Source: Sporocytophaga myxococcoides
GTDB taxonomy: Bacteria > Bacteroidota > Bacteroidia > Cytophagales > Cytophagaceae
Assembly: GCF_000775915.1 (NCBI RefSeq)
Contig: NZ_BBLT01000007.1
Span: 124,001-188,000, forward strand
Direction: 5' to 3'
Length of the DNA stretch: 64,000 bases
Shown: positions 26,098 to 35,443 of the stretch, one piece after another
How positions within the stretch are numbered: position 1 is the first letter of the stretch
Layout of the letters: each line of letters starts with the position of its first letter
Made by a program: the position numbers and the translations under genes
Notes under the pieces: model-generated
What the model saw: only the letters and a program-made list of their open reading frames with translations
Databases searched by the model: none
What the model was told of the DNA's origin: nothing

Positions 26098-27657
26098 TTA
26101 AAAGTATGTTATCTGGCAGCCAGGATGGTTTTTCTTGAATCGCTGTATTTCGTTCTTATTTATTTTTGTATAAAAGCATTTTAATACTTTTATATACTCA
26201 AGTTTATGAATTGGACCAAGTTCTGTTAATTCAGTATTGGATATATCCAGCTCGCGTATTGCATAAAAGTTATTAATAGCAGATAGATCCCTAACACTGC
26301 TTGATGCTAAATAAAGATTGGCGATGTATTTAAAGTGTTTGATAGGATCAAGACTTGAAACTTTAGTATGGTCTATGTTTAGGTGAAACAGCTTTACAAG
26401 GTTTCTTATAGGTTCTAGGGTATTGATATCTGTATTGTAACAATCAAGGTAAACAAGATTAACCAAACTACTTAATGGGGCAAGAGATTTAATGTCGATT
26501 TTCTGAATGCTTAGTTTCTCCAGAAGTACCAGGTTTTTCATCATTGAGATGTCTTTCACCTTAATATTTAAACCGACATTCAGTTCTTTAAGGTTTACAA
26601 GATTGGTAAGAGGGGTAAGGTCTTCTATTTCATTATTAGAACAATCCAGCTCCACCATCTGAACCAAATCTTTCAATGGTTCAATACTTTTGAGTTTTAG
26701 ATTTGAAACTTTCAGTACTTGAAGTTTTTTTAAATTTTCAATACCGTCCAGACTGCTAATCTGAGTTTTGGTGAGATCAAGTTCAAGTAAAGAGCTCACA
26801 GCAAATATTGCAGAAGGATCAGTAATAGGATTACCTGATACATTTAATTTCTCAAGAGAAGTAAATTTCCTTAATGGCTCAAGATTTTTCAAATTTGAAT
26901 TTGAGCAGTCAAATTCAAACACACCTGTTGCTTTTTCAAGGTCAAACTCTCTGGGATATTCTTCCAGATTTCTCTTTTTCCTTATCATTGCTTTCCACTC
27001 AGGTTCCAGTGTCAGCCACCATGAAATCAGGGGAGGAAGAGGCTCTAACTTTGGAGCGACTCCGGTTTTACTGATTGCAAAAATTTTAAAGTTTTTAGAG
27101 ATATTGTTTTCTCTGTCGAATTTTATGAAAACAGATATACCTTTTTTTATAGAATGGACGATCGTATCACTAATGGCAATTGAATCAGCAGATGAAGAAA
27201 CTGAATCTGCCTTTTGTACTATTTCCTTCCAGGTAAAATCTTTCTCTCCTTTTATTTCAACAAAATAGTACTTTCTGATTTTATCATACTTTACTTTCTC
27301 AACTACCAGATTTTTAGGAGTAGTCTTAATTTTAACTGTTGCAGGAAAAGATTTTGGAACCCGCTGACAATATTTGAAAACGTTTTCAAAGTCCTCATTT
27401 TGAGCCGCAGAATCAAGGTCGTTATAGACCGAAACATTTGCATTGCTTATTGTTGTTTTTAAAAATGTGACAGATTCCTTTTTCTGGTCAGCATCGGAAG
27501 GTTTCTGAGCTACAAAATTCAGAAAGCCGTCATAGGAATTAAGAAGTCGAATAACCTCCTTCTTTTCTATATCATTCATTGGAAGAAGAATGTCAGTCTG
27601 AGCATTCATTTTCAATGAGATAGTTGTAAGAAGTAAAATAAAAAGGAATTTTTTCAT
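26098..27657 (-). CDS. Secreted leucine-rich repeat protein
   Basis: 519 residues from ATG 27657 (GTG 27666 is in frame). A signal peptide (to about residue 19, MNAQ) precedes an N-terminal domain of about 215 residues with no clear family. From about residue 240 to 505 there are 11-12 repeats of about 22 residues, with the internalin-like pattern LxxLxxLxLxxNxIxxLxPL. There is no T9SS sorting domain, so the protein may stay in the periplasm or be attached by other means. LRR arrays generally bind proteins; the partner is unknown. Confidence 0.75.
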   Translation of the reverse strand: MKKFLFILLLTTISLKMNAQTDILLPMNDIEKKEVIRLLNSYDGFLNFVAQKPSDADQKKESVTFLKTTISNANVSVYNDLDSAAQNEDFENVFKYCQRVPKSFPATVKIKTTPKNLVVEKVKYDKIRKYYFVEIKGEKDFTWKEIVQKADSVSSSADSIAISDTIVHSIKKGISVFIKFDRENNISKNFKIFAISKTGVAPKLEPLPPLISWWLTLEPEWKAMIRKKRNLEEYPREFDLEKATGVFEFDCSNSNLKNLEPLRKFTSLEKLNVSGNPITDPSAIFAVSSLLELDLTKTQISSLDGIENLKKLQVLKVSNLKLKSIEPLKDLVQMVELDCSNNEIEDLTPLTNLVNLKELNVGLNIKVKDISMMKNLVLLEKLSIQKIDIKSLAPLSSLVNLVYLDCYNTDINTLEPIRNLVKLFHLNIDHTKVSSLDPIKHFKYIANLYLASSSVRDLSAINNFYAIRELDISNTELTELGPIHKLEYIKVLKCFYTKINKNEIQRFKKNHPGCQITYF

Positions 27658-27666
27658 ATTTGTCAC

Positions 27667-27986
27667 AAGATTTGGCCCGGTAATTTAACCAAAAAAAGTT
27701 CCGTTTAGTACGTTTATTTTATTTTTTGTGATTTTTCTAATGTTGTTTTGGATTTCAATCAGATTTAAAAAATGCTAACAATATAAACCTCTCATAAGGA
27801 TAGACTTAAGATTTAATTTTTCCACATATTTCAATTATCTGGTATTTCCTTGTTTAAAAAATAAGTAAAATTTGAACTATTAAAGTAATTTCGCAGTAAG
27901 AATGGAACAAGATTTAGATTTTATTTCCCCAAAAATGAAACTAACTTGTCTTTTATAAACTTGTAAATCAGTTCAATTAAATTATT
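27667..27986. other. Divergent spacer upstream of parE
   Basis: 320 AT-rich bases. A TAATTTCG near 27888 resembles a -7 box with one mismatch but lacks a properly spaced -33 element. No repeat or reading frame of note. Confidence 0.35.
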
Positions 27987-29885
27987 ATGGCAAAAACCAA
28001 AACTGAATATACCGAAGATAGCATTAGGTCGCTGGATTGGAGAGAGCATATCAGACTTCGTCCAGGTATGTATATCGGAAAACTTGGAGACGGATCAGGA
28101 CAAGATGATGGTATTTATGTTTTGGTCAAGGAGATTATTGACAACTCCATTGATGAGCATATGATGGGAAATGGAAATGTCATAGATATTTCTATATCCG
28201 ATAATAAAGTGGAAGTCAGGGATTATGGTCGTGGTATTCCCCTCGGAAAAGTAATTGATTGCGTTTCTAAAATCAATACCGGAGGAAAATATGACTCCGG
28301 AGCTTTCCAGAAGTCAGTGGGGTTGAACGGTGTAGGTACGAAAGCAGTGAATGCACTTTCCAGTTATTTCAGAGTACAATCTATTCGTGACGGGAGAACA
28401 AAAGTAGCTGAATTTGAAAAAGGTGTACTTATAAATGATCATAAAGAAACAAAGTGTGACCAGAAGAATGGAACACTTATGTCATTTATACCGGATGATA
28501 CCATTTTCAAGCATTTTAGATTTATTCCTGAATACCTCGAAGATCAGCTTTGGAACTATGCATTCCTTAATGCAGGTCTGACTATCAATTATAACGGAAA
28601 AAAATACTACTCTCAGAATGGATTACTTGATCTTTTGAAGAGAAAAACTGATGAAGAAAGTTTAAGGTATCCTATCATCCATCTTAAAGGTCATGATATT
28701 GAAATTGCTCTTACACATGCTAACCAATATGGAGAAGAGTACTATTCATTTGTGAACGGTCAGTATACCACTCAGGGAGGAACTCATCTTGCAGCATTAA
28801 AAGAAGCAGTTGTAAAAACAGTCAGAGAATTTTTTAAGAAAGATTTTGATGCTTCGGATATCCGTGCATCGATTGTAGGTGCAATTGCTGTAAGAGTGCA
28901 GGAACCTGTATTTGAATCTCAGACCAAAACCAAATTAGGTTCAATCAACGCAGGTCCGGACGGTCCTGCCATCAGAACCTGGGTAAATGAGTTTGTTAAA
29001 AAAGAGCTAGACAATTATCTCCATAAAAATTCAGCTGTTGCAGATGCTTTATTAAAAAGAATCCTGCAATCAGAAAGAGAAAGAAAGGACATTGCAGGTA
29101 TTAAGAAACTTGCCAATGAGCGAGCTAAAAAGGCAAATCTTCACAATAAAAAACTCAGGGATTGCCGATTCCACTTTGACGAGCTGAACAACGAAAAAAG
29201 GCATGATTCTACATTATTTATTACAGAGGGTGATTCTGCGAGTGGTTCAATTACAAAATCCAGGAATGTGGAGTTGCAGGCCGTCTTCAGTCTCAGAGGA
29301 AAGCCTTTGAACTGTTTTGGACTTACTAAAAAGATTGTTTATGAAAATGAAGAATTCAATTTGTTGCAACATGCTCTGAATATTGAAGATGGACTCGAAA
29401 ATCTCAGATATAACAGAATAGTAATAGCAACCGATGCCGATGTGGATGGTATGCACATTCGTTTGCTTATGCTGACATTCTTCTTGCAGTTCTTTCCTGA
29501 TCTGGTGAGAAATGGACACCTGTTTATTTTGGAAACACCTTTGTTCCGGGTAAGAAACAAGAAAGAAACAATTTATTGCTATAGCGAGGAAGAGAAAAGA
29601 GCTGCCATAAAGAAACTAGGAGGTAAACCTGAAATAACCCGATTTAAAGGATTAGGCGAAATTTCTCCGGATGAGTTTGGGGCATTTATAGGAGAGGATA
29701 TCAGGCTTGAGCCAATTTTATTACAAAAAGAAACTTCGATACAAAAACTGCTAAATTACTACATGGGGAAAAATACTCCTGAAAGACAGCAGTTTATTAT
29801 TGAGAACCTTAAAGTTGAAAAGGATTTAGTAGAAAGTGATGAAAAAGATGCATTAAGGAAAGAAGCTAGTGTTATGGAGATTTAA
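27987..29885 (+). CDS. parE: DNA topoisomerase IV subunit B
   Basis: 632 residues. The GHKL ATPase domain has [11 protein letters not shown] (catalytic Glu49, Asn53), DYGRGIP and [14 protein letters not shown]; the transducer follows; the TOPRIM domain has [12 protein letters not shown] and [12 protein letters not shown]. Together with ParC it makes the type IIA enzyme that separates replicated chromosomes. The length and [11 protein letters not shown] start match Bacteroidota ParE rather than GyrB. A small minus-strand lipoprotein gene separates it from parC. Confidence 0.93.
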   Translation: MAKTKTEYTEDSIRSLDWREHIRLRPGMYIGKLGDGSGQDDGIYVLVKEIIDNSIDEHMMGNGNVIDISISDNKVEVRDYGRGIPLGKVIDCVSKINTGGKYDSGAFQKSVGLNGVGTKAVNALSSYFRVQSIRDGRTKVAEFEKGVLINDHKETKCDQKNGTLMSFIPDDTIFKHFRFIPEYLEDQLWNYAFLNAGLTINYNGKKYYSQNGLLDLLKRKTDEESLRYPIIHLKGHDIEIALTHANQYGEEYYSFVNGQYTTQGGTHLAALKEAVVKTVREFFKKDFDASDIRASIVGAIAVRVQEPVFESQTKTKLGSINAGPDGPAIRTWVNEFVKKELDNYLHKNSAVADALLKRILQSERERKDIAGIKKLANERAKKANLHNKKLRDCRFHFDELNNEKRHDSTLFITEGDSASGSITKSRNVELQAVFSLRGKPLNCFGLTKKIVYENEEFNLLQHALNIEDGLENLRYNRIVIATDADVDGMHIRLLMLTFFLQFFPDLVRNGHLFILETPLFRVRNKKETIYCYSEEEKRAAIKKLGGKPEITRFKGLGEISPDEFGAFIGEDIRLEPILLQKETSIQKLLNYYMGKNTPERQQFIIENLKVEKDLVESDEKDALRKEASVMEI

Positions 29886-30251
29886 AATCTGTACAAAAAC
29901 AGGTTGCTCATTACATATATTTCTTTAATCGTATATTGTGGTTAACTAAAAAAGCTTGGGTTTTATCTAATTGTAGGTTAAATTCGTCTACAATCAAACT
30001 TTAGCCGCTATGCTAGACCACTATGTTTTAATGAAAGAAATTTTTCAACCTGAATTAGCCAGGAATTCGAAGAATGATTCGAATTCTGGTAATAAGAAAA
30101 ACCCTCAAAAAAATAAAGAGAAGTTAAAAAAGAAGGGGAGAATCTTAATGAAAATAGTGGCCAGAAGGTTACTAATGCTTTTATAAAATTATGCACTCAG
30201 TACCTGTATGGTGGTATGAGGGATTTTGATTTCCAAATTTTAATTTTTTCC
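29886..30251. other. parE 3' region with a weak hairpin and a possible small ORF
   Basis: No terminator follows parE directly. A 7-bp inverted repeat (29970-29976 with 29988-29994) precedes a possible small plus-strand frame at 30010-30186, and the first good terminator is at 30252. The parE transcript, or a separate short one, may cover the region. Confidence 0.4.
30010..30186 (+). CDS. Possible small basic protein
   Basis: 58 codons from ATG. The product is strongly basic and Asn/Lys-rich in its middle, with a short hydrophobic end. No ribosome binding site or known homologue is apparent. The support is its position between parE and a strong terminator, so it could equally be untranslated RNA or chance. 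Confidence 0.25.
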   Translation: MLDHYVLMKEIFQPELARNSKNDSNSGNKKNPQKNKEKLKKKGRILMKIVARRLLMLL

Positions 30252-30292
30252 AGGAAGCCTGTTTTGAATAAAACAGGCTTCCTTTATTTAAA
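30252..30292 (+). terminator. Strong rho-independent terminator 370 bases after parE
   Basis: A perfect 14-bp stem (30252-30265 with 30270-30283) with a 4-base loop, followed by a T-rich tail. It is the most stable-looking hairpin of the window's first half. Confidence 0.88.
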
Positions 30293-30314
30293 ACAGTAAG
30301 AAGTTCTGTTAAAA

Positions 30315-30686
30315 TCAGTTTTGGATTGTGATTAAAGCAATGAGGCCTAAGGCATTCATTTCAAAAACAATTTTTTTACCCTCATCAGAATTTTGGAGGG
30401 AGCATTGTTTGCCTGGAGTTATATAATAAGAGTAAATTTTTCTTCCTCTCTTCTGATAATCATGTTTATCAGGTCTTCCAAGCTTTTCCAGAAGTATTTC
30501 TTCTTTAAGTCCCAGAATTTGTTCTTTATTGTTTATCAGATCGGTAGCCATTTCTTCTCTTTTATTCTGGCAGGCTTTTTTATCATCAAGCCAAGCATTT
30601 TTATCAATCTCCGGAAATTTATCTTTTGATCTACAAGAATAAAAACCAACACAAAGACACAGTAAAAGTAATTTTATTTTGCTCAT
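30315..30686 (-). CDS. Small lipoprotein, SmpA/BamE-like repeat fold suspected
   Basis: 123 residues. The signal peptide has lipobox FYSC, lipidated at Cys18. The segment LGLKEEILLEKLGRPDKHDY followed by a tyrosine-rich strand resembles the SmpA/OmlA (BamE-type) pattern of a helix with a LG.P turn and then beta strands. It may be an outer-membrane assembly accessory; this is a resemblance only. It sits alone on the minus strand between parE and parC. Confidence 0.6.
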   Translation of the reverse strand: MSKIKLLLLCLCVGFYSCRSKDKFPEIDKNAWLDDKKACQNKREEMATDLINNKEQILGLKEEILLEKLGRPDKHDYQKRGRKIYSYYITPGKQCSLQNSDEGKKIVFEMNALGLIALITIQN

Positions 30687-30732
30687 AATAAGGCAAAGTT
30701 AATAATTAGGCAGGAATGTGTAAATTTTCCGC

Positions 30733-30763
30733 TTCGGGAAAAAAGAATTTTATAATATATTTG
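30733..30763 (+). promoter_or_regulatory. Bacteroidota-type promoter for parC
   Basis: TATATTTG (30756-30763) is a perfect TAnnTTTG -7 box. A TTCG (30733-30736), one base off TTTG, sits 19 bases upstream. Transcription would start about 50 bases before ATG 30822. Confidence 0.5.
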
Positions 30764-30821
30764 AAGGATCCGGAATTCTACCGGTAAAACCTTTTGTTTA
30801 GATCAGGAACTTTAAAATTGA

Positions 30822-33431
30822 ATGGCTGACGATAGAGATAATAATGAAAATAATATACAGGACCAGGGAGCTGGTAATGGTGGGGATATCATTCACGATG
30901 TGCTGCCTGTTTCCGGTATGTATGAAAACTGGTTTCTGGAATATGCCTCCTATGTAATTCTGGAACGTGCGGTTCCTGCTATTGAAGATGGATTAAAGCC
31001 CGTTCAAAGAAGAATCCTCCACTCTATGAAGGAAATGGACGATGGCCGATTTAATAAGGTAGCAAATGTCATCGGGCAAACCATGCAATATCACCCTCAT
31101 GGTGATGCTTCAATTGGTGAGGCCATTGTTAATATAGGTCAAAAAGACTTGCTTCTTGAGACTCAGGGAAATTGGGGAGATGTCAGAACCGGTGACTCTG
31201 CTGCCGCTCCCAGATATATTGAGGCTCGTCTTTCAAAGCTTGCCCTGGAGATCGTTTTTAATCCGGAAACTACGGAATGGCAAGTGTCATACGATGGAAG
31301 AAAAAACGAACCTGTTACACTTCCTGTCAAGTTTCCTTTACTCCTGGCACACGGTGTTGAGGGAATTGCTGTTGGGCTATCTACCAAAATTCTTCCTCAC
31401 AATTTTTGTGAATTGATAGAAGCTTCTATTCTCCATCTGAAGAACAAGAAATTTACCCTTTACCCTGATTTTGCTACAGGAGGTTCAATTGATGTTGCTA
31501 ACTACAATGAAGGTCTCAGGGGCGGAAAAGTAAGAGTTAGAGCGAAAATTGAAGACCTTGATAAAAAGACTTTGGTTATCAGGGATATACCCTTTGGTAC
31601 TACAACAACTTCTTTAATAGAAAGCATTATCAAAGCTAACGATAATGGGAAAATCAAAATAAAGAAGGTAATTGATAACACTGCGAAAGATGTAGAAATA
31701 CTCATTCAGCTTGTTCCTGGCGTTTCTTCAGATATTACTATTGATGCTTTATACGCTTTTACAGAATGTGAAATAAGTATTTCCCCAAATGCCTGTGTAA
31801 TTATTGATGAAAAGCCTCATTTCATAAGTGTTAATGAAATTCTGAGAATATCTACAGACAAAACTGTAGAGTTGCTTAGACAGGAGCTGGAAATCAAAAA
31901 AAGTCATTTACTGGAAAAACTATTGTTTTCTTCTCTTGAAAAAATATTCATTGAGAAAAGGATATATAGAAATATCGAAGAGTGCGAAACCTGGGAAGCT
32001 GTTCTTGAAACGATAGATAAAGGCTTGAAGCCTTATAAAAAACAGTTTTACAGAGAAATCACTCAGGATGACCTCGTTAAGCTAACTGAAATTAAGATCA
32101 AGAGAATCTCGAAATTTGACGCATTTAAAGCGGATGAGTTAATGAGAAATCTTGGAGAAGAACTTAAAGAGGTTGAGCATAATCTTGCACATCTGATAGA
32201 GTTTGCAATTGCTTATTTCCAGAACCTGCTTAAAAAATATGGTCAGGGCAGGGAGCGCAAAACCCAGATCAGAACTTTTGAGACTATTTCAGCCAATGTA
32301 GTAGCTGCAACAAATGCGAAGCTCTATATCAACAGGTCGGAAGGTTTTATTGGTCATGGTTTAAAGAAAGATGAGTATATCTGCGATTGTTCTGATATAG
32401 ATGATGTCATAGTTTTCAGAAAAGACGGGGTTTGTGTAATCAAGAAAATAGGAGAGAAGGTCTTTGTTGGCAAAGATATTCTGTATGCAGGTATTTTCAG
32501 AAAAGGTGATGACCGAATGGTTTACAATATGGCATATCTTGATGCGGCCTCTGGAACTGTATTTGTTAAAAGATTCCAGGTGTTGGGAATTACCCGGGAC
32601 AAGGAATATGATTTGACTAAAGGAAGTAAAGGCTCCAAGATCCTTTATTTCACTGCTAATCCGAATGGAGAAGCCGAAACCGTTAATGTTACTCTTGCTC
32701 CTACTGCAAAAGCAAAGATTAAAGAGTTTGAGTTTGATTTTTCTGAACTTGAAATAAAGGCAAGAAACGTATTGGGTAATATCCTGACTAAATATCCTGT
32801 TAAGAAAATACAGTTTAAAGCTGCAGGGAAGTCAACTCTTGGAGGTAAGGATGTCTACTTTGATGAAACTGTAGGTCGACTGAACAACGATAAAAAAGGA
32901 ACATACATTGGGAATTTTGAAGGGGATGAAAAGATTCTTGTATTCTATAAAGATGGTACTTATGAAATAACAACTTATGAGTTGACCAACAGATACAATA
33001 CTGAAGAGTTATTGCACATAGAGAAATTTGATCCTGATAGGCTTATATCTGCTGTTTATTATGATGGCTCATCAAAGAATTATTTTGCAAAAAGATTTAG
33101 GATAGAGACCAATACAGCAGGCAAGAAGTTTGGATTTATTTCTGAAAATTCAGATTCTAAACTGGTAATTATAAGCACTGGTAAAAACCCTGTAATTAAG
33201 GTGGATTATGCAAAAGGTAAATTTGTCTCTGTCCCTTCTGAAGAAATCAGCCTTAATGAATTTGTTGAAGTGAAAGGGTGGAAAGCTGTTGGAAATAAGA
33301 TTAGTACCAATAAAATCAACAAAATACTTTTGCTGGAATCTTCAGATGAAGGTGAAGGAGAAGACGGTGGCAAAACATCGTCTGCTAATCCTAAGAAAAA
33401 GTCTAAAGATGATCAGTTAGGATTGTTCTAA
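30822..33431 (+). CDS. parC: DNA topoisomerase IV subunit A
   Basis: 869 residues. The N-terminal breakage-reunion domain has GLKPVQRRILHSM, the quinolone-region YHPHGDASIGEA (90-101) and catalytic Tyr132 in APRYIEARLS. A coiled-coil tower follows, and from about residue 505 a C-terminal beta-pinwheel of GyrA/ParC type. An acidic/basic tail ends DDQLGLF, a possible sliding-clamp-binding motif of the QLxLF type (I infer this from its form). It pairs with ParE encoded 1 kb upstream. Confidence 0.93.
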   Translation: MADDRDNNENNIQDQGAGNGGDIIHDVLPVSGMYENWFLEYASYVILERAVPAIEDGLKPVQRRILHSMKEMDDGRFNKVANVIGQTMQYHPHGDASIGEAIVNIGQKDLLLETQGNWGDVRTGDSAAAPRYIEARLSKLALEIVFNPETTEWQVSYDGRKNEPVTLPVKFPLLLAHGVEGIAVGLSTKILPHNFCELIEASILHLKNKKFTLYPDFATGGSIDVANYNEGLRGGKVRVRAKIEDLDKKTLVIRDIPFGTTTTSLIESIIKANDNGKIKIKKVIDNTAKDVEILIQLVPGVSSDITIDALYAFTECEISISPNACVIIDEKPHFISVNEILRISTDKTVELLRQELEIKKSHLLEKLLFSSLEKIFIEKRIYRNIEECETWEAVLETIDKGLKPYKKQFYREITQDDLVKLTEIKIKRISKFDAFKADELMRNLGEELKEVEHNLAHLIEFAIAYFQNLLKKYGQGRERKTQIRTFETISANVVAATNAKLYINRSEGFIGHGLKKDEYICDCSDIDDVIVFRKDGVCVIKKIGEKVFVGKDILYAGIFRKGDDRMVYNMAYLDAASGTVFVKRFQVLGITRDKEYDLTKGSKGSKILYFTANPNGEAETVNVTLAPTAKAKIKEFEFDFSELEIKARNVLGNILTKYPVKKIQFKAAGKSTLGGKDVYFDETVGRLNNDKKGTYIGNFEGDEKILVFYKDGTYEITTYELTNRYNTEELLHIEKFDPDRLISAVYYDGSSKNYFAKRFRIETNTAGKKFGFISENSDSKLVIISTGKNPVIKVDYAKGKFVSVPSEEISLNEFVEVKGWKAVGNKISTNKINKILLLESSDEGEGEDGGKTSSANPKKKSKDDQLGLF

Positions 33432-33437
33432 AAATCA

Positions 33438-33474
33438 AAAAACGGCTGTTTATTAATGGACAGCCGTTTTTTTT
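33438..33474. terminator. Bidirectional terminator after parC
   Basis: An 8-bp stem (33442-33449 with 33460-33467), 10-base loop, A-run before and eight Ts after. It serves parC and the convergent small gene. Confidence 0.9.
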
Positions 33475-33482
33475 GATATTTT

Positions 33483-33761
33483 TTATGAATAATGTGCGAT
33501 TACTTTTTCATAGGTCCTGAATGTATCATTAAACGTTTCCGGAAGCATATTAAAATCATTATTACAGATATCTACCTCCACTGCATTTTCGGTAAAATAC
33601 TTTAGTAAAATTCCCAATTGCATTTCGAAAGGAAGTAATTCAAAAGAAATTCCATTCAAAAAATGCAACTTATTGAAATTTTGAGAGTAAAATCCATCAA
33701 AATCTTTCCAGGCATTTGGAGCCTCTGTTTTTATTAATTCAAAATTTATAGTAGCATTCAT
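33483..33761 (-). CDS. Small protein of unknown function
   Basis: 92 residues, aromatic-rich (many Phe, Asn), no signal or membrane segment. Ends directly at the shared terminator, which supports it as a real transcription unit. No family recognised. Confidence 0.55.
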   Translation of the reverse strand: MNATINFELIKTEAPNAWKDFDGFYSQNFNKLHFLNGISFELLPFEMQLGILLKYFTENAVEVDICNNDFNMLPETFNDTFRTYEKVIAHYS

Positions 33762-33955
33762 ATCTGTATACTTTTGGTAAAATTAATCGAAAAAGACATT
33801 TCAGGCCAGACAATTTAAAACGAATTGAATTGGCTTAAATTATTGATATTTAAAGAAAGCTATTATCGTTATAAAGAAACTTGTCCACATTAGCCGAAAT
33901 GGGAAAACTCAGGGAATGTGATCATCGTATTTTTACGTGTAATTCATAACTTTTT

Positions 33956-34351
33956 ATGCAAACGATTGTCAACATCAACACCAGATTTTCAGAAATCGGC
34001 TATCAGCCCAATCTGGGAAAAATTGCATTTAACGATCTGGCCAAAAGCCTCAGGTCTGATGAGACCATTTTAAATGTTGTGGAAGGAGCAATATCTAATA
34101 CTCTTGGAGTTGCAATTGCAACAGATTATAGAGTCTTTTATGTCGGGGTCAACAAACATCATCAACCAGTATTGGAACAGCTTATTTATGATGATATCGT
34201 AGGGATTGAAGTTACGAAAAGTATGTTTGTTTCTGTTGAATTAATTGTTCAGACAAAAAGTAAAAAGGAAATCAGACTAAAAGGGTGTGATCCTGAAAGG
34301 GCAGCGGAGATGGTGGAGCTAATAAACCTCCTTATCCGGGAAAATTCCTGA
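33956..34351 (+). CDS. PH-like domain protein (YokE-type)
   Basis: 131 residues fitting a bacterial PH domain: strands such as DETILNVVEGAI, GVAIATDYRVFYVGV, IYDDIVGIEVTKSM and VSVELIVQTKSKKEIRLKG, then a C-terminal helix from about 113. The LATDxRxxFV-like strand pair is typical of the YokE-like PH family. No catalytic residues. Its role is likely binding of a lipid or protein, but this is inferred from fold only. Confidence 0.7.
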   Translation: MQTIVNINTRFSEIGYQPNLGKIAFNDLAKSLRSDETILNVVEGAISNTLGVAIATDYRVFYVGVNKHHQPVLEQLIYDDIVGIEVTKSMFVSVELIVQTKSKKEIRLKGCDPERAAEMVELINLLIRENS

Positions 34352-34391
34352 AATATATTTCTCGTTTAGAAAAAAGTGTCTAATTTGAGGT

Positions 34392-34505
34392 ATGAAAAGT
34401 TTGATTGAGTTATTTAAAAAATATAAAAAATACTATGTGGTAGACGCGATAATGTATTTATCCTTCATTATCACTTTTCTGCTTATGGTGTTGATCTTTG
34501 GATAG
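34392..34505 (+). CDS. Small single-helix membrane protein
   Basis: 37 residues from ATG: a basic N-terminal half (KKYKKYY) then one transmembrane helix from about residue 19 to 36. A TGAGG ribosome-binding-like sequence is directly upstream. The gene starts 40 bases after the PH-domain gene and is closed by a terminator. The positive-inside charge pattern supports a real membrane peptide. Confidence 0.5.
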   Translation: MKSLIELFKKYKKYYVVDAIMYLSFIITFLLMVLIFG

Positions 34506-34543
34506 TAAATGCTGCTATCAAAAGAGAACTTCTAAAAAGAGAC

Positions 34544-34580
34544 AAAAAAGGGACGCAATTCGCGCCCCTTTTTTATTAAT
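34544..34580. terminator. Bidirectional terminator between the small membrane gene and efp
   Basis: AAAAAAGGG and CCCTTTTTT arms (34544-34552 with 34566-34574) plus an inner CGC/GCG pair set after one A-C mismatch. It is A-flanked and T-flanked, so works for both convergent units. Confidence 0.8.
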
Positions 34581-34593
34581 ATAAATCGGAATA

Positions 34594-35157
34594 TTAGCTT
34601 TTTACTCTTTCCATGTAGTCACCAGTACGGGTATCTACTTTAATTTTTTCACCTATTTCTATAAATAAAGGAACTCGTATTTCAGCCCCAGTTTCAAGAG
34701 TAGCAGGTTTTAAAGTTTTAGTTGCAGTATCTCCTCTTATACCTGGTTCTGTATAAGTAACTTCAAGCTCTACAGACGTAGGAGGCTCTGCATAAATAGG
34801 AGTTTCGCCATCGAAAGAAACTTTAATGACCATCCCTTCCTTAAGAAATTTCAGACTTTCTCCAAAAAGTATTTTATCTACAGAAATTTGCTCATAAGTT
34901 TCACTATCCATAAGAACAAGGCTAGGTCCTTCATCATAAAGATAGGAGAAATCATTTACATCAACCCTTACAAGCTCAACATCTTCACCGGCACGGAACC
35001 TGTGTTCCACAAGTTTACCAGTCTTTATGTTTCTCATTTTTACCTGATAAAATGCACGTAGGTTTCCGGGAGTACGGTGTTCGTATTCCAAAACCTGAAC
35101 CAATTCGTTATTAAATCTTAAAAAACACCCTTTTGAAATGTCTGAAGTATTAGCCAT
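34594..35157 (-). CDS. efp: Elongation factor P
   Basis: 187 residues, three beta-barrel domains (KOW-like about 1-65, OB about 70-125, C-terminal OB about 130-187, ending GDYMERVKS). It rescues ribosomes stalled on polyproline. In E. coli the tip of domain I is PGKGQAF, with Lys34 modified; here the aligned loop reads PGNLRAF, with Asn32 where the modified Lys (or Arg in EarP organisms) would be. No modification enzyme gene is nearby. The start at ATG 35157 is clear. Confidence 0.95.
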   Translation of the reverse strand: MANTSDISKGCFLRFNNELVQVLEYEHRTPGNLRAFYQVKMRNIKTGKLVEHRFRAGEDVELVRVDVNDFSYLYDEGPSLVLMDSETYEQISVDKILFGESLKFLKEGMVIKVSFDGETPIYAEPPTSVELEVTYTEPGIRGDTATKTLKPATLETGAEIRVPLFIEIGEKIKVDTRTGDYMERVKS

Positions 35158-35237
35158 AAATAGAAATTTGGCTCAAATTTAACTGAAGTATTACTTAAAA
35201 AACAAATAAAACTTTAAAGAATCCTTTTAAAACCTTG

Positions 35238-35375
35238 TCAGTCAAAGTTGATACTGTCAATTGAAGCATAAATAAACGAATATAAAAGAATCATAGAAGC
35301 TGTGGTAAAAACATATCCAATCGAAAAGGTTACACCAAGGATAAAGCTCAATACCAATAAATCAAGTAATTTCAT
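35238..35375 (-). CDS. Small hydrophobic protein, two likely membrane helices
   Basis: 45 residues from ATG at 35375. Almost the whole chain is hydrophobic, with a Gly-Tyr break near residue 20 that would make a helical hairpin, and an acidic C-terminus (SINFD). There is no clear ribosome binding site, but weak sites are common in this genome. It lies between the channel homologue and efp on the same strand. Confidence 0.4.
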   Translation of the reverse strand: MKLLDLLVLSFILGVTFSIGYVFTTASMILLYSFIYASIDSINFD

Positions 35376-35443
35376 ATGTTTGAGAAGATACGTTGAAGTT
35401 CTACAAACAATAGCCTGAGGAAAATCATTCCTCCATTTCAGGA

